A DNA stretch of 64,000 bases from Nansenia antarctica (lineage: Eukaryota; Chordata; Actinopteri; Argentiniformes; Microstomatidae). The stretch is taken from positions 62,001 through 126,000 of the forward strand of contig CAXDII010000050.1 in NCBI GenBank assembly GCA_963989245.1. The letters are read 5' to 3'. Shown piece after piece: positions 47,901-61,500 of this stretch. The notes beneath the pieces are model-generated. The model made no database searches. It saw nothing but the letters and a program-made list of their open reading frames with translations, and was not told where the DNA came from. The position numbers and the translations under genes were made by a program. Position 1 is the first letter of the stretch. Each line of letters begins with the position of its first letter.

Positions 47901-49706
47901 GATCACTTTTGAGCAAAAGGCTGCACACACGCAATTCAAGTTGCTCTGATTGTCATTTAGAGTTACATTATAGGATTATTCAACAACAAGTCAAAATGTG
48001 CTCGTGAAAGGCAGAAAACAACACTTTGATAGTTTGATATAACTTGAGAACGAATGCAAAAAACAGTCCACTCTAAGAACAGGCCGCTTGGACACTTTCA
48101 GAACAGCTCTGTTAATGACTGAAAACAGCTCTCGAAGAGATTGTCAAAAGAGACTCCGAAAACGAAACGTTGATCACTTTTGAGCAAAAGGATGCACACA
48201 CGCAATTCAAGTTGCTCTGATTGTCATTTAGAGTTACATTATAGGATTATTCAACAACAAGTCAAAATGTGCTCGTGAAAGGCAGAAAACAACACTTTGA
48301 TAGTTTGATATAACTTGAGAACGAATGCAAAAAACAGTCCACTCTAAGAACAGGCCGCTTGGACACTTTCAGAACAGCTCTGTTAATGACTGAAAACAGC
48401 TCTCGAAGAGATTGTCAAAAGAGACTCCGAAAACGAAACGTTGATCACTTTTGAGCAAAAGGCTGCACACACGCAATTCAAGTTGCTCTGATTGTCATTT
48501 AGAGTTACATTATAGGATTATTCAACAACAAGTCAAAATGTGCTCGTGAAAGGCAGAAAACAACACTTTGATAGTTTGATATAACTTGAGAACGAATGCA
48601 AAAAACAGTCCACTCTAAGAACAGGCCGCTTGGACACTTTCAGAACAGCTCTGTTAATGACTGAAAACAGCTCTCGAAGAGATTGTCAAAAGAGACTCCG
48701 AAAACGAAACGTTGATCACTTTTGAGCAAAAGGCTGCACACACGCAATTCAAGTTGCTCTGATTGTCATTTAGAGTTACATTATAGGATTATTCAACAAC
48801 AAGTCAAAATGTGCTCGTGAAAGGCAGAAAACAACACTTTGATAGTTTGATATAACTTGAGAACGAATGCAAAAAACAGTCCACTCTAAGAACAGGCCGC
48901 TTGGACACTTTCAGAACAGCTCTGTTAATGACTGAAAACAGCTCTCGAAGAGATTGTCAAAAGAGACTCCGAAAACGAAACGTTGATCACTTTTGAGCAA
49001 AAGGCTGCACACACGCAATTCAAGTTGCTCTGATTGTCATTTAGAGTTACATTATAGGATTATTCAACAACAAGTCAAAATGTGCTCGTGAAAGGCAGAA
49101 AACAACACTTTGATAGTTTGATATAACTTGAGAACGAATGCAAAAAACAGTCCACTCTAAGAACAGGCCGCTTGGACACTTTCAGAACAGCTCTGTTAAT
49201 GACTGAAAACAGCTCTCGAAGAGATTGTCAAAAGAGACTCCGAAAACGAAACGTTGATCACTTTTGAGCAAAAGGCTGCACACACGCAATTCAAGTTGCT
49301 CTGATTGTCATTTAGAGTTACATTATAGGATTATTCAACAACAAGTCAAAATGTGCTCGTGAAAGGCAGAAAACAACACTTTGATAGTTTGATATAACTT
49401 GAGAACGAATGCAAAAAACAGTCCACTCTAAGAACAGGCCGCTTGGACACTTTCAGAACAGCTCTGTTAATGACTGAAAACAGCTCTCGAAGAGATTGTC
49501 AAAAGAGACTCCGAAAACGAAACGTTGATCACTTTTGAGCAAAAGGCTGCACACACGCAATTCAAGTTGCTCTGATTGTCATTTAGAGTTACATTATAGG
49601 ATTATTCAACAACAAGTCAAAATGTGCTCGTGAAAGGCAGAAAACAACACTTTGATAGTTTGATATAACTTGAGAACGAATGCAAAAAACAGTCCACTCT
49701 AAGAAC

Positions 49707-52700
49707 AGGCCCCTTGGACACTTTCAGAACAGCTCTGTTAATGACTGAAAACAGCTCTCGAAGAGATTGTCAAAAGAGACTCCGAAAACGAAACGTTGAT
49801 CACTTTTGAGCAAAAGGCTGCACACACGCAATTCAAGTTGCTCTGATTGTCATTTAGAGTTACATTATAGGATTATTCAACAACAAGTCAAAATGTGCTC
49901 GTGAAAGGCAGAAAACAACACTTTGATAGTTTGATATAACTTGAGAACGAATGCAAAAAACAGTCCACTCTAAGAACAGGCCGCTTGGACACTTTCAGAA
50001 CAGCTCTGTTAATGACTGAAAACAGCTCTCGAAGAGATTGTCAAAAGAGACTCCGAAAACGAAACGTTGATCACTTTTGAGCAAAAGGCTGCACACACGC
50101 AATTCAAGTTGCTCTGATTGTCATTTAGAGTTACATTATAGGATTATTCAACAACAAGTCAAAATGTGCTCGTGAAAGGCAGAAAACAACACTTTGATAG
50201 TTTGATATAACTTGAGAACGAATGCAAAAAACAGTCCACTCTAAGAATAGGCCGCTTGGACACTTTCAGAACAGCTCTGTTAATGACTGAAAACAGCTCT
50301 CGAAGAGATTGTCAAAAGAGACTCCGAAAACGAAACGTTGATCACTTTTGAGCAAAAGGCTGCACACACGCAATTCAAGTTGCTCTGATTGTCATTTAGA
50401 GTTACATTATAGGATTATTCAACAACAAGTCAAAATGTGCTCGTGAAAGGCAGAAAACAACACTTTGATAGTTTGATATAACTTGAGAACGAATGCAAAA
50501 AACAGTCCACTCTAAGAACAGGCCGCTTGGACACTTTCAGAACAGCTCTGTTAATGACTGAAAACAGCTCTCGAAGAGATTGTCAAAAGAGACTCCGAAA
50601 ACGAAACGTTGATCACTTTTGAGCAAAAGGCTGCACACACGCAATTCAAGTTGCTCTGATTGTCATTTAGAGTTACATTATAGGATTATTCAACAACAAG
50701 TCAAAATGTGCTCGTGAAAGGCAGAAAACAACACTTTGATAGTTTGATATAACTTGAGAACGAATGCAAAAAACAGTCCACTCTAAGAACAGGCCGCTTG
50801 GACACTTTCAGAACAGCTCTGTTAATGACTGAAAACAGCTCTCGAAGAGATTGTCAAAAGAGACTCCGAAAACGAAACGTTGATCACTTTTGAGCAAAAG
50901 GCTGCACACACGCAATTCAAGTTGCTCTGATTGTCATTTAGAGTTACATTATAGGATTATTCAACAACAAGTCAAAATGTGCTCGTGAAAGGCAGAAAAC
51001 AACACTTTGATAGTTTGATATAACTTGAGAACGAATGCAAAAAACAGTCCACTCTAAGAACAGGCCGCTTGGACACTTTCAGAACAGCTCTGTTAATGAC
51101 TGAAAACAGCTCTCGAAGAGATTGTCAAAAGAGACTCCGAAAACGAAACGTTGATCACTTTTGAGCAAAAGGCTGCACACACGCAATTCAAGTTGCTCTG
51201 ATTGTCATTTAGAGTTACATTATAGGATTATTCAACAACAAGTCAAAATGTGCTCGTGAAAGGCAGAAAACAACACTTTGATAGTTTGATATAACTTGAG
51301 AACGAATGCAAAAAACAGTCCACTCTAAGAACAGGCCGCTTGGACACTTTCAGAACAGCTCTGTTAATGACTGAAAACAGCTCTCGAAGAGATTGTCAAA
51401 AGAGACTCCGAAAACGAAACGTTGATCACTTTTGAGCAAAAGGCTGCACACACGCAATTCAAGTTGCTCTGATTGTCATTTAGAGTTACATTATAGGATT
51501 ATTCAACAACAAGTCAAAATGTGCTCGTGAAAGGCAGAAAACAACACTTTGATAGTTTGATATAACTTGAGAACGAATGCAAAAAACAGTCCACTCTAAG
51601 AACAGGCCCCTTGGACACTTTCAGAACAGCTCTGTTAATGACTGAAAACAGCTCTCGAAGAGATTGTCAAAAGAGACTCCGAAAACGAAACGTTGATCAC
51701 TTTTGAGCAAAAGGCTGCACACACGCAATTCAAGTTGCTCTGATTGTCATTTAGAGTTACATTATAGGATTATTCAACAACAAGTCAAAATGTGCTCGTG
51801 AAAGGCAGAAAACAACACTTTGATAGTTTGATATAACTTGAGAACGAATGCAAAAAACAGTCCACTCTAAGAACAGGCCGCTTGGACACTTTCAGAACAG
51901 CTCTGTTAATGACTGAAAACAGCTCTCGAAGAGATTGTCAAAAGAGACTCCGAAAACGAAACGTTGATCACTTTTGAGCAAAAGGCTGCACACACGCAAT
52001 TCAAGTTGCTCTGATTGTCATTTAGAGTTACATTATAGGATTATTCAACAACAAGTCAAAATGTGCTCGTGAAAGGCAGAAAACAACACTTTGATAGTTT
52101 GATATAACTTGAGAACGAATGCAAAAAACAGTCCACTCTAAGAACAGGCCGCTTGGACACTTTCAGAACAGCTCTGTTAATGACTGAAAACAGCTCTCGA
52201 AGAGATTGTCAAAAGAGACTCCGAAAACGAAACGTTGATCACTTTTGAGCAAAAGGCTGCACACACGCAATTCAAGTTGCTCTGATTGTCATTTAGAGTT
52301 ACATTATAGGATTATTCAACAACAAGTCAAAATGTGCTCGTGAAAGGCAGAAAACAACACTTTGATAGTTTGATATAACTTGAGAACGAATGCAAAAAAC
52401 AGTCCACTCTAAGAACAGGCCGCTTGGACACTTTCAGAACAGCTCTGTTAATGACTGAAAACAGCTCTCGAAGAGATTGTCAAAAGAGACTCCGAAAACG
52501 AAACGTTGATCACTTTTGAGCAAAAGGCTGCACACACGCAATTCAAGTTGCTCTGATTGTCATTTAGAGTTACATTATAGGATTATTCAACAACAAGTCA
52601 AAATGTGCTCGTGAAAGGCAGAAAACAACACTTTGATAGTTTGATATAACTTGAGAACGAATGCAAAAAACAGTCCACTCTAAGAACAGGCCCCTTGGAC
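49707..52700 (+). repeat. Monomers carrying the GGCCCCTTGG variant at 7- and 4-unit spacing
   Basis: AGGCCCCTTGG (consensus AGGCCGCTTGG) starts at 49707, 51604 and 52688, with offsets of 1,897 and 1,084 bp (7 x 271 and 4 x 271). Other single copies are at 17241, 20222, 25888, 28859 and 62398. The variant is therefore dispersed over the array. Confidence 0.9.
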
Positions 52701-53018
52701 ACTTTCAGAACAGCTCTGTTAATGACTGAAAACAGCTCTCGAAGAGATTGTCAAAAGAGACTCCGAAAACGAAACGTTGATCACTTTTGAGCAAAAGGCT
52801 GCACACACGCAATTCAAGTTGCTCTGATTGTCATTTAGAGTTACATTATAGGATTATTCAACAACAAGTCAAAATGTGCTCGTGAAAGGCAGAAAACAAC
52901 ACTTTGATAGTTTGATATAACTTGAGAACGAATGCAAAAAACAGTCCACTCTAAGAACAGGCCGCTTGGACACTTTCAGAACAGCTCTGTTAATGACTGA
53001 AAACAGCTCTCGAAGAGA

Positions 53019-53278
53019 TTGTCAAAAGAGACTCCGAAAACGAAACGTTGATCACTTTTGAGCAAAAGGCTGCACACACGCAATTCAAGTTGCTCTGATT
53101 GTCATTTAGAGTTACATTATAGGAGCATTCAGCAACAAGTCAAAATGTGCTCCAGAAAAGCATAAAACAACACTGATAGAACTTGAGAACGAATGCAAAA
53201 ACAGTCCACTCTCAGAACAGGCCGCTTGGACACTTTCAGAACAGCTCTGTTAATGACTGAAAACAGCTCTCGAAGAGA
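53019..53278 (+). repeat. Type B monomer 11 (260 bp, GCATAAAAC subtype)
   Basis: This begins a six-monomer block of 1,610 bp that ends at the next B unit (54629). It is followed by a 272-bp C unit and then type A. Confidence 0.95.
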
Positions 53279-54092
53279 TTGTCAAAAGAGACTCTGAAAA
53301 CGAAACGTTGATTACTTTTGAGCAAAAGGCTGCACACACGCAATTCAAGTTGCTCTGATTGTCATTTAGAGTAACATTATAGGATTATTCAACAACAAGT
53401 CAAAATGTGCTCGTGAAAGGCAGAAAACAACACTTTGATAGTTTGATATAACTTGAGAACGAATGCAAAAAAACAGTCCACTCTAAGAACAGGCCGCTTG
53501 GACACTTTCAGAACAGCTCTGTTAATGACTGAAAACAGCTCTCGAAGAGATTGTCAAAAGAGACTCCGAAAACGAAACGTTGATCACTTTTGAGCAAAAG
53601 GCTGCACACACGCAATTCAAGTTGCTCTGATTGTCATTTAGAGTTACATTATAGGATTATTCAACAACAAGTCAAAATGTGCTCGTGAAAGGCAGAAAAC
53701 AACACTTTGATAGTTTGATATAACTTGAGAACGAATGCAAAAAACAGTCCACTCTAAGAACAGGCCGCTTGGACACTTTCAGAACAGCTCTGTTAATGAC
53801 TGAAAACAGCTCTCGAAGAGATTGTCAAAAGAGACTCCGAAAACGAAACGTTGATCACTTTTGAGCAAAAGGCTGCACACACGCAATTCAAGTTGCTCTG
53901 ATTGTCATTTAGAGTTACATTATAGGATTATTCAACAACAAGTCAAAATGTGCTCGTGAAAGGCAGAAAACAACACTTTGATAGTTTGATATAACTTGAG
54001 AACGAATGCAAAAAACAGTCCACTCTAAGAACAGGCCGCTTGGACACTTTCAGAACAGCTCTGTTAATGACTGAAAACAGCTCTCGAAGAGA

Positions 54093-54357
54093 TTGTCAAA
54101 AGAGACTCCGAAAACGAAACGTAGATCACTTTTGAGCAAAAGGCTGCACACACGCAATTCAAGTTGCTCTGATTGTCATTTAGAGTTACATTATAGGATT
54201 ATTCAACAACAAGTCAAAATGTGCACGTGAAAGGCAGAAAACAACACTTTGATAGTTTGATATAACTTGAGAACGAATGCAAAAAACAGTCCACTCCAGG
54301 CCGCTTGGACACTTTCAGAACAGCTCTGTTAATGACTGAAAACAGCTCTCGAAGAGA
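54093..54357 (+). repeat. 265-bp monomer, the most diverged type A unit
   Basis: It combines three private changes: AACGTAGATCAC for AACGTTGATCAC, TGTGCACGTG for TGTGCTCGTG, and a 6-bp loss turning CTCTAAGAACAGG into CTCCAGG. No other unit shares any of them. It lies inside the six-monomer block between the B units at 53019 and 54629. Confidence 0.94.
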
Positions 54358-54628
54358 TTGTCAAAAGAGACTCCGAAAACGAAACGTTGATCACTTTTGA
54401 GCAAAAGGCTGCACACACGCAATTCAAGTTGCTCTGATTGTCATTTAGAGTTACATTATAGGATTATTCAACAACAAGTCAAAATGTGCTCGTGAAAGGC
54501 AGAAAACAACACTTTGATAGTTTGATATAACTTGAGAACGAATGCAAAAAACAGTCCACTCTAAGAACAGGCCGCTTGGACACTTTCAGAACAGCTCTGT
54601 TAATGACTGAAAACAGCTCTCGAAGAGA

Positions 54629-54888
54629 TTGTCAAAAGAGACTCCGAAAACGAAACGTTGATCACTTTTGAGCAAAAGGCTGCACACACGCAATTCAAGT
54701 TGCTCTGATTGTCATTTAGAGTTACATTATAGGAGCATTCAGCAACAAGTCAAAATGTGCTCCAGAAAAGCATAAAACAACACTGATAGAACTTGAGAAC
54801 GAATGCAAAAACAGTCCACTCTCAGAACAGGCCGCTTGGACACTTTCAGAACAGCTCTGTTAATGACTGAAAACAGCTCTCGAAGAGA
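54629..54888 (+). repeat. Type B monomer 12 (260 bp, GCATAAAAC subtype)
   Basis: This begins a five-monomer block of 1,345 bp that ends at the B unit at 55974. It is followed by a 272-bp C unit and then type A, as at 53019. Confidence 0.95.
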
Positions 54889-55973
54889 TTGTCAAAAGAG
54901 ACTCTGAAAACGAAACGTTGATTACTTTTGAGCAAAAGGCTGCACACACGCAATTCAAGTTGCTCTGATTGTCATTTAGAGTAACATTATAGGATTATTC
55001 AACAACAAGTCAAAATGTGCTCGTGAAAGGCAGAAAACAACACTTTGATAGTTTGATATAACTTGAGAACGAATGCAAAAAAACAGTCCACTCTAAGAAC
55101 AGGCCGCTTGGACACTTTCAGAACAGCTCTGTTAATGACTGAAAACAGCTCTCGAAGAGATTGTCAAAAGAGACTCCGAAAACGAAACGTTGATCACTTT
55201 TGAGCAAAAGGCTGCACACACGCAATTCAAGTTGCTCTGATTGTCATTTAGAGTTACATTATAGGATTATTCAACAACAAGTCAAAATGTGCTCGTGAAA
55301 GGCAGAAAACAACACTTTGATAGTTTGATATAACTTGAGAACGAATGCAAAAAACAGTCCACTCTAAGAACAGGCCGCTTGGACACTTTCAGAACAGCTC
55401 TGTTAATGACTGAAAACAGCTCTCGAAGAGATTGTCAAAAGAGACTCCGAAAACGAAACGTTGATCACTTTTGAGCAAAAGGCTGCACACACGCAATTCA
55501 AGTTGCTCTGATTGTCATTTAGAGTTACATTATAGGATTATTCAACAACAAGTCAAAATGTGCTCGTGAAAGGCAGAAAACAACACTTTGATAGTTTGAT
55601 ATAACTTGAGAACGAATGCAAAAAACAGTCCACTCTAAGAACAGGCCGCTTGGACACTTTCAGAACAGCTCTGTTAATGACTGAAAACAGCTCTCGAAGA
55701 GATTGTCAAAAGAGACTCCGAAAACGAAACGTTGATCACTTTTGAGCAAAAGGCTGCACACACGCAATTCAAGTTGCTCTGATTGTCATTTAGAGTTACA
55801 TTATAGGATTATTCAACAACAAGTCAAAATGTGCTCGTGAAAGGCAGAAAACAACACTTTGATAGTTTGATATAACTTGAGAACGAATGCAAAAAACAGT
55901 CCACTCTAAGAACAGGCCGCTTGGACACTTTCAGAACAGCTCTGTTAATGACTGAAAACAGCTCTCGAAGAGA

Positions 55974-56233
55974 TTGTCAAAAGAGACTCCGAAAACGAAA
56001 CGTTGATCACTTTTGAGCAAAAGGCTGCACACACGCAATTCAAGTTGCTCTGATTGTCATTTAGAGTTACATTATAGGAGCATTCAGCAACAAGTCAAAA
56101 TGTGCTCCAGAAAAGCAGAAAACAACACTGATAGAACTTGAGAACGAATGCAAAAACAGTCCACTCTCAGAACAGGCCGCTTGGACACTTTCAGAACAGC
56201 TCTGTTAATGACTGAAAACAGCTCTCGAAGAGA
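55974..56233 (+). repeat. Type B monomer 13 (260 bp, GCAGAAAAC subtype)
   Basis: It is followed by C (272 bp) and D units. From about its midpoint rightward, this block is the template of the 2,700-bp duplication whose second copy begins inside the chimeric unit at 58674. Confidence 0.95.
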
Positions 56234-59200
56234 TTGTCAAAAGAGACTCTGAAAACGAAACGTTGATTACTTTTGAGCAAAAGGCTGCACACACGCAATT
56301 CAAGTTGCTCTGATTGTCATTTAGAGTAACATTATAGGATTATTCAACAACAAGTCAAAATGTGCTCGTGAAAGGCAGAAAACAACACTTTGATAGTTTG
56401 ATATAACTTGAGAACGAATGCAAAAAAACAGTCCACTCTAAGAACAGGCCGCTTGGACACTTTCAGAACAGCTCTGTTAATGACTGAAAACAGCTCTCGA
56501 AGAGATTGTCAAAAGAGACTCTGAAAACGAAACGTTGATCACTTTTGAGCAAAAGGCTGCACACACGCAATTCAAGTTGCTCTGATTGTCATTTAGAGTA
56601 ACATTATAGGATTATTCAACAACAAGTCAAAATGTGCTCGTGAAAGGCAGAAAACAACACTTTGATAGTTTGATATAACTTGAGAACGAATGCAAAAAAC
56701 AGTCCACTCTAAGAACAGGCCGCTTGGACACTTTCAGAACAGCTCTGTTAATGACTGAAAACAGCTCTCGAAGAGATTGTCAAAAGAGACTCCGAAAACG
56801 AAACGTTGATCACTTTTGAGCAAAAGGCTGCACACACGCAATTCAAGTTGCTCTGATTGTCATTTAGAGTTACATTATAGGATTATTCAACAACAAGTCA
56901 AAATGTGCTCGTGAAAGGCAGAAAACAACACTTTGATAGTTTGATATAACTTGAGAACGAATGCAAAAAACAGTCCACTCTAAGAACAGGCCGCTTGGAC
57001 ACTTTCAGAACAGCTCTGTTAATGACTGAAAACAGCTCTCGAAGAGATTGTCAAAAGAGACTCCGAAAACGAAACGTTGATCACTTTTGAGCAAAAGGCT
57101 GCACACACGCAATTCAAGTTGCTCTGATTGTCATTTAGAGTTACATTATAGGATTATTCAACAACAAGTCAAAATGTGCTCGTGAAAGGCAGAAAACAAC
57201 ACTTTGATAGTTTGATATAACTTGAGAACGAATGCAAAAAACAGTCCACTCTAAGAACAGGCCGCTTGGACACTTTCAGAACAGCTCTGTTAATGACTGA
57301 AAACAGCTCTCGAAGAGATTGTCAAAAGAGACTCCGAAAACGAAACGTTGATCACTTTTGAGCAAAAGGCTGCACACACGCAATTCAAGTTGCTCTGATT
57401 GTCATTTAGAGTTACATTATAGGATTATTCAACAACAAGTCAAAATGTGCTCGTGAAAGGCAGAAAACAACACTTTGATAGTTTGATATAACTTGAGAAC
57501 GAATGCAAAAAACAGTCCACTCTAAGAACAGGCCGCTTGGACACTTTCAGAACAGCTCTGTTAATGACTGAAAACAGCTCTCGAAGAGATTGTCAAAAGA
57601 GACTCCGAAAACGAAACGTTGATCACTTTTGAGCAAAAGGCTGCACACACGCAATTCAAGTTGCTCTGATTGTCATTTAGAGTTACATTATAGGATTATT
57701 CAACAACAAGTCAAAATGTGCTCGTGAAAGGCAGAAAACAACACTTTGATAGTTTGATATAACTTGAGAACGAATGCAAAAAACAGTCCACTCTAAGAAC
57801 AGGCCGCTTGGACACTTTCAGAACAGCTCTGTTAATGACTGAAAACAGCTCTCGAAGAGATTGTCAAAAGAGACTCCGAAAACGAAACATTGATCACTTT
57901 TGAGCAAAAGGCTGCACACACGCAATTCAAGTTGCTCTGATTGTCATTTAGAGTTACATTATAGGATTATTCAACAACAAGTCAAAATGTGCTCGTGAAA
58001 GGCAGAAAACAACACTTTGATAGTTTGATATAACTTGAGAACGAATGCAAAAAACAGTCCACTCTCAGAACAGGCCGCTTGGACACTTTCAGAACAGCTC
58101 TGTTAATGACTGAAAACAGCTCTCGAAGAGATTGTCAAAAGAGACTCCGAAAACGAAACGTTGATCACTTTTGAGCAAAAGGCTGCACACACGCAATTCA
58201 AGTTGCTCTGATTGTCATTTAGAGTTACATTATAGGATTATTCAACAACAAGTCAAAATGTGCTCGTGAAAGGCAGAAAACAACACTTTGATAGTTTGAT
58301 ATAACTTGAGAACGAATGCAAAAAACAGTCCACTCTAAGAACAGGCCGCTTGGACACTTTCAGAACAGCTCTGTTAATGACTGAAAACAGCTCTCGAAGA
58401 GATTGTCAAAAGAGACTCCGAAAACGAAACGTTGATCACTTTTGAGCAAAAGGCTGCACACACGCAATTCAAGTTGCTCTGATTGTCATTTAGAGTTACA
58501 TTATAGGATTATTCAACAACAAGTCAAAATGTGCTCGTGAAAGGCAGAAAACAACACTTTGATAGTTTGATATAACTTGAGAACGAATGCAAAAAACAGT
58601 CCACTCTCAGAACAGGCCGCTTGGACACTTTCAGAACAGCTCTGTTAATGACTGAAAACAGCTCTCGAAGAGATTGTCAAAAGAGACTCCGAAAACGAAA
58701 CGTTGATCACTTTTGAGCAAAAGGCTGCACACACGCAATTCAAGTTGCTCTGATTGTCATTTAGAGTTACATTATAGGATTATTCAACAACAAGTCAAAA
58801 TGTGCTCCAGAAAAGCAGAAAACAACACTGATAGAACTTGAGAACGAATGCAAAAACAGTCCACTCTCAGAACAGGCCGCTTGGACACTTTCAGAACAGC
58901 TCTGTTAATGACTGAAAACAGCTCTCGAAGAGATTGTCAAAAGAGACTCTGAAAACGAAACGTTGATTACTTTTGAGCAAAAGGCTGCACACACGCAATT
59001 CAAGTTGCTCTGATTGTCATTTAGAGTAACATTATAGGATTATTCAACAACAAGTCAAAATGTGCTCGTGAAAGGCAGAAAACAACACTTTGATAGTTTG
59101 ATATAACTTGAGAACGAATGCAAAAAAACAGTCCACTCTAAGAACAGGCCGCTTGGACACTTTCAGAACAGCTCTGTTAATGACTGAAAACAGCTCTCGA

Positions 59201-61500
59201 AGAGATTGTCAAAAGAGACTCTGAAAACGAAACGTTGATCACTTTTGAGCAAAAGGCTGCACACACGCAATTCAAGTTGCTCTGATTGTCATTTAGAGTA
59301 ACATTATAGGATTATTCAACAACAAGTCAAAATGTGCTCGTGAAAGGCAGAAAACAACACTTTGATAGTTTGATATAACTTGAGAACGAATGCAAAAAAC
59401 AGTCCACTCTAAGAACAGGCCGCTTGGACACTTTCAGAACAGCTCTGTTAATGACTGAAAACAGCTCTCGAAGAGATTGTCAAAAGAGACTCCGAAAACG
59501 AAACGTTGATCACTTTTGAGCAAAAGGCTGCACACACGCAATTCAAGTTGCTCTGATTGTCATTTAGAGTTACATTATAGGATTATTCAACAACAAGTCA
59601 AAATGTGCTCGTGAAAGGCAGAAAACAACACTTTGATAGTTTGATATAACTTGAGAACGAATGCAAAAAACAGTCCACTCTAAGAACAGGCCGCTTGGAC
59701 ACTTTCAGAACAGCTCTGTTAATGACTGAAAACAGCTCTCGAAGAGATTGTCAAAAGAGACTCCGAAAACGAAACGTTGATCACTTTTGAGCAAAAGGCT
59801 GCACACACGCAATTCAAGTTGCTCTGATTGTCATTTAGAGTTACATTATAGGATTATTCAACAACAAGTCAAAATGTGCTCGTGAAAGGCAGAAAACAAC
59901 ACTTTGATAGTTTGATATAACTTGAGAACGAATGCAAAAAACAGTCCACTCTAAGAACAGGCCGCTTGGACACTTTCAGAACAGCTCTGTTAATGACTGA
60001 AAACAGCTCTCGAAGAGATTGTCAAAAGAGACTCCGAAAACGAAACGTTGATCACTTTTGAGCAAAAGGCTGCACACACGCAATTCAAGTTGCTCTGATT
60101 GTCATTTAGAGTTACATTATAGGATTATTCAACAACAAGTCAAAATGTGCTCGTGAAAGGCAGAAAACAACACTTTGATAGTTTGATATAACTTGAGAAC
60201 GAATGCAAAAAACAGTCCACTCTAAGAACAGGCCGCTTGGACACTTTCAGAACAGCTCTGTTAATGACTGAAAACAGCTCTCGAAGAGATTGTCAAAAGA
60301 GACTCCGAAAACGAAACGTTGATCACTTTTGAGCAAAAGGCTGCACACACGCAATTCAAGTTGCTCTGATTGTCATTTAGAGTTACATTATAGGATTATT
60401 CAACAACAAGTCAAAATGTGCTCGTGAAAGGCAGAAAACAACACTTTGATAGTTTGATATAACTTGAGAACGAATGCAAAAAACAGTCCACTCTAAGAAC
60501 AGGCCGCTTGGACACTTTCAGAACAGCTCTGTTAATGACTGAAAACAGCTCTCGAAGAGATTGTCAAAAGAGACTCCGAAAACGAAACATTGATCACTTT
60601 TGAGCAAAAGGCTGCACACACGCAATTCAAGTTGCTCTGATTGTCATTTAGAGTTACATTATAGGATTATTCAACAACAAGTCAAAATGTGCTCGTGAAA
60701 GGCAGAAAACAACACTTTGATAGTTTGATATAACTTGAGAACGAATGCAAAAAACAGTCCACTCTCAGAACAGGCCGCTTGGACACTTTCAGAACAGCTC
60801 TGTTAATGACTGAAAACAGCTCTCGAAGAGATTGTCAAAAGAGACTCCGAAAACGAAACGTTGATCACTTTTGAGCAAAAGGCTGCACACACGCAATTCA
60901 AGTTGCTCTGATTGTCATTTAGAGTTACATTATAGGATTATTCAACAACAAGTCAAAATGTGCTCGTGAAAGGCAGAAAACAACACTTTGATAGTTTGAT
61001 ATAACTTGAGAACGAATGCAAAAAACAGTCCACTCTAAGAACAGGCCGCTTGGACACTTTCAGAACAGCTCTGTTAATGACTGAAAACAGCTCTCGAAGA
61101 GATTGTCAAAAGAGACTCCGAAAACGAAACGTTGATCACTTTTGAGCAAAAGGCTGCACACACGCAATTCAAGTTGCTCTGATTGTCATTTAGAGTTACA
61201 TTATAGGATTATTCAACAACAAGTCAAAATGTGCTCGTGAAAGGCAGAAAACAACACTTTGATAGTTTGATATAACTTGAGAACGAATGCAAAAAACAGT
61301 CCACTCTCAGAACAGGCCGCTTGGACACTTTCAGAACAGCTCTGTTAATGACTGAAAACAGCTCTCGAAGAGATTGTCAAAAGAGACTCCGAAAACGAAA
61401 CGTTGATCACTTTTGAGCAAAAGGCTGCACACACGCAATTCAAGTTGCTCTGATTGTCATTTAGAGTTACATTATAGGATTATTCAACAACAAGTCAAAA
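56101..61500 (+). repeat. 10-monomer higher-order repeat, period 2,700 bp (tandem duplication)
   Basis: The two copies are about 56101-58800 and 58801-61500. Shared markers at a 2,700-bp offset are the B-type right half (56103/58803), the seven-A run, the D unit (56521/59221), AAACATTGATC (about 57889/60589) and two CTCTCAG units near 58064/60764 and 58602/61302. The period is one 260-bp unit, one 272-bp unit and eight 271-bp units. Sequence after 61500 resumes as type A, as expected for an unequal crossover. Confidence 0.96.
58674..58933 (+). repeat. Chimeric A/B monomer (260 bp) at a recombination junction
   Basis: The left part is type A (GGATTATTCAACAACAAG, where every true B has GGAGCATTCAGC). 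The right part is type B (TGCTCCAGAAAAGCAG and the shortened CACTGATAGAAC). The switch lies within AAGTCAAAATGTGCTC, at about 58791-58807, which A and B share. To its right the sequence copies 56101 onward at a constant 2,700-bp offset. This is the product expected of unequal crossing over between an A and a B unit. Confidence 0.93.
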
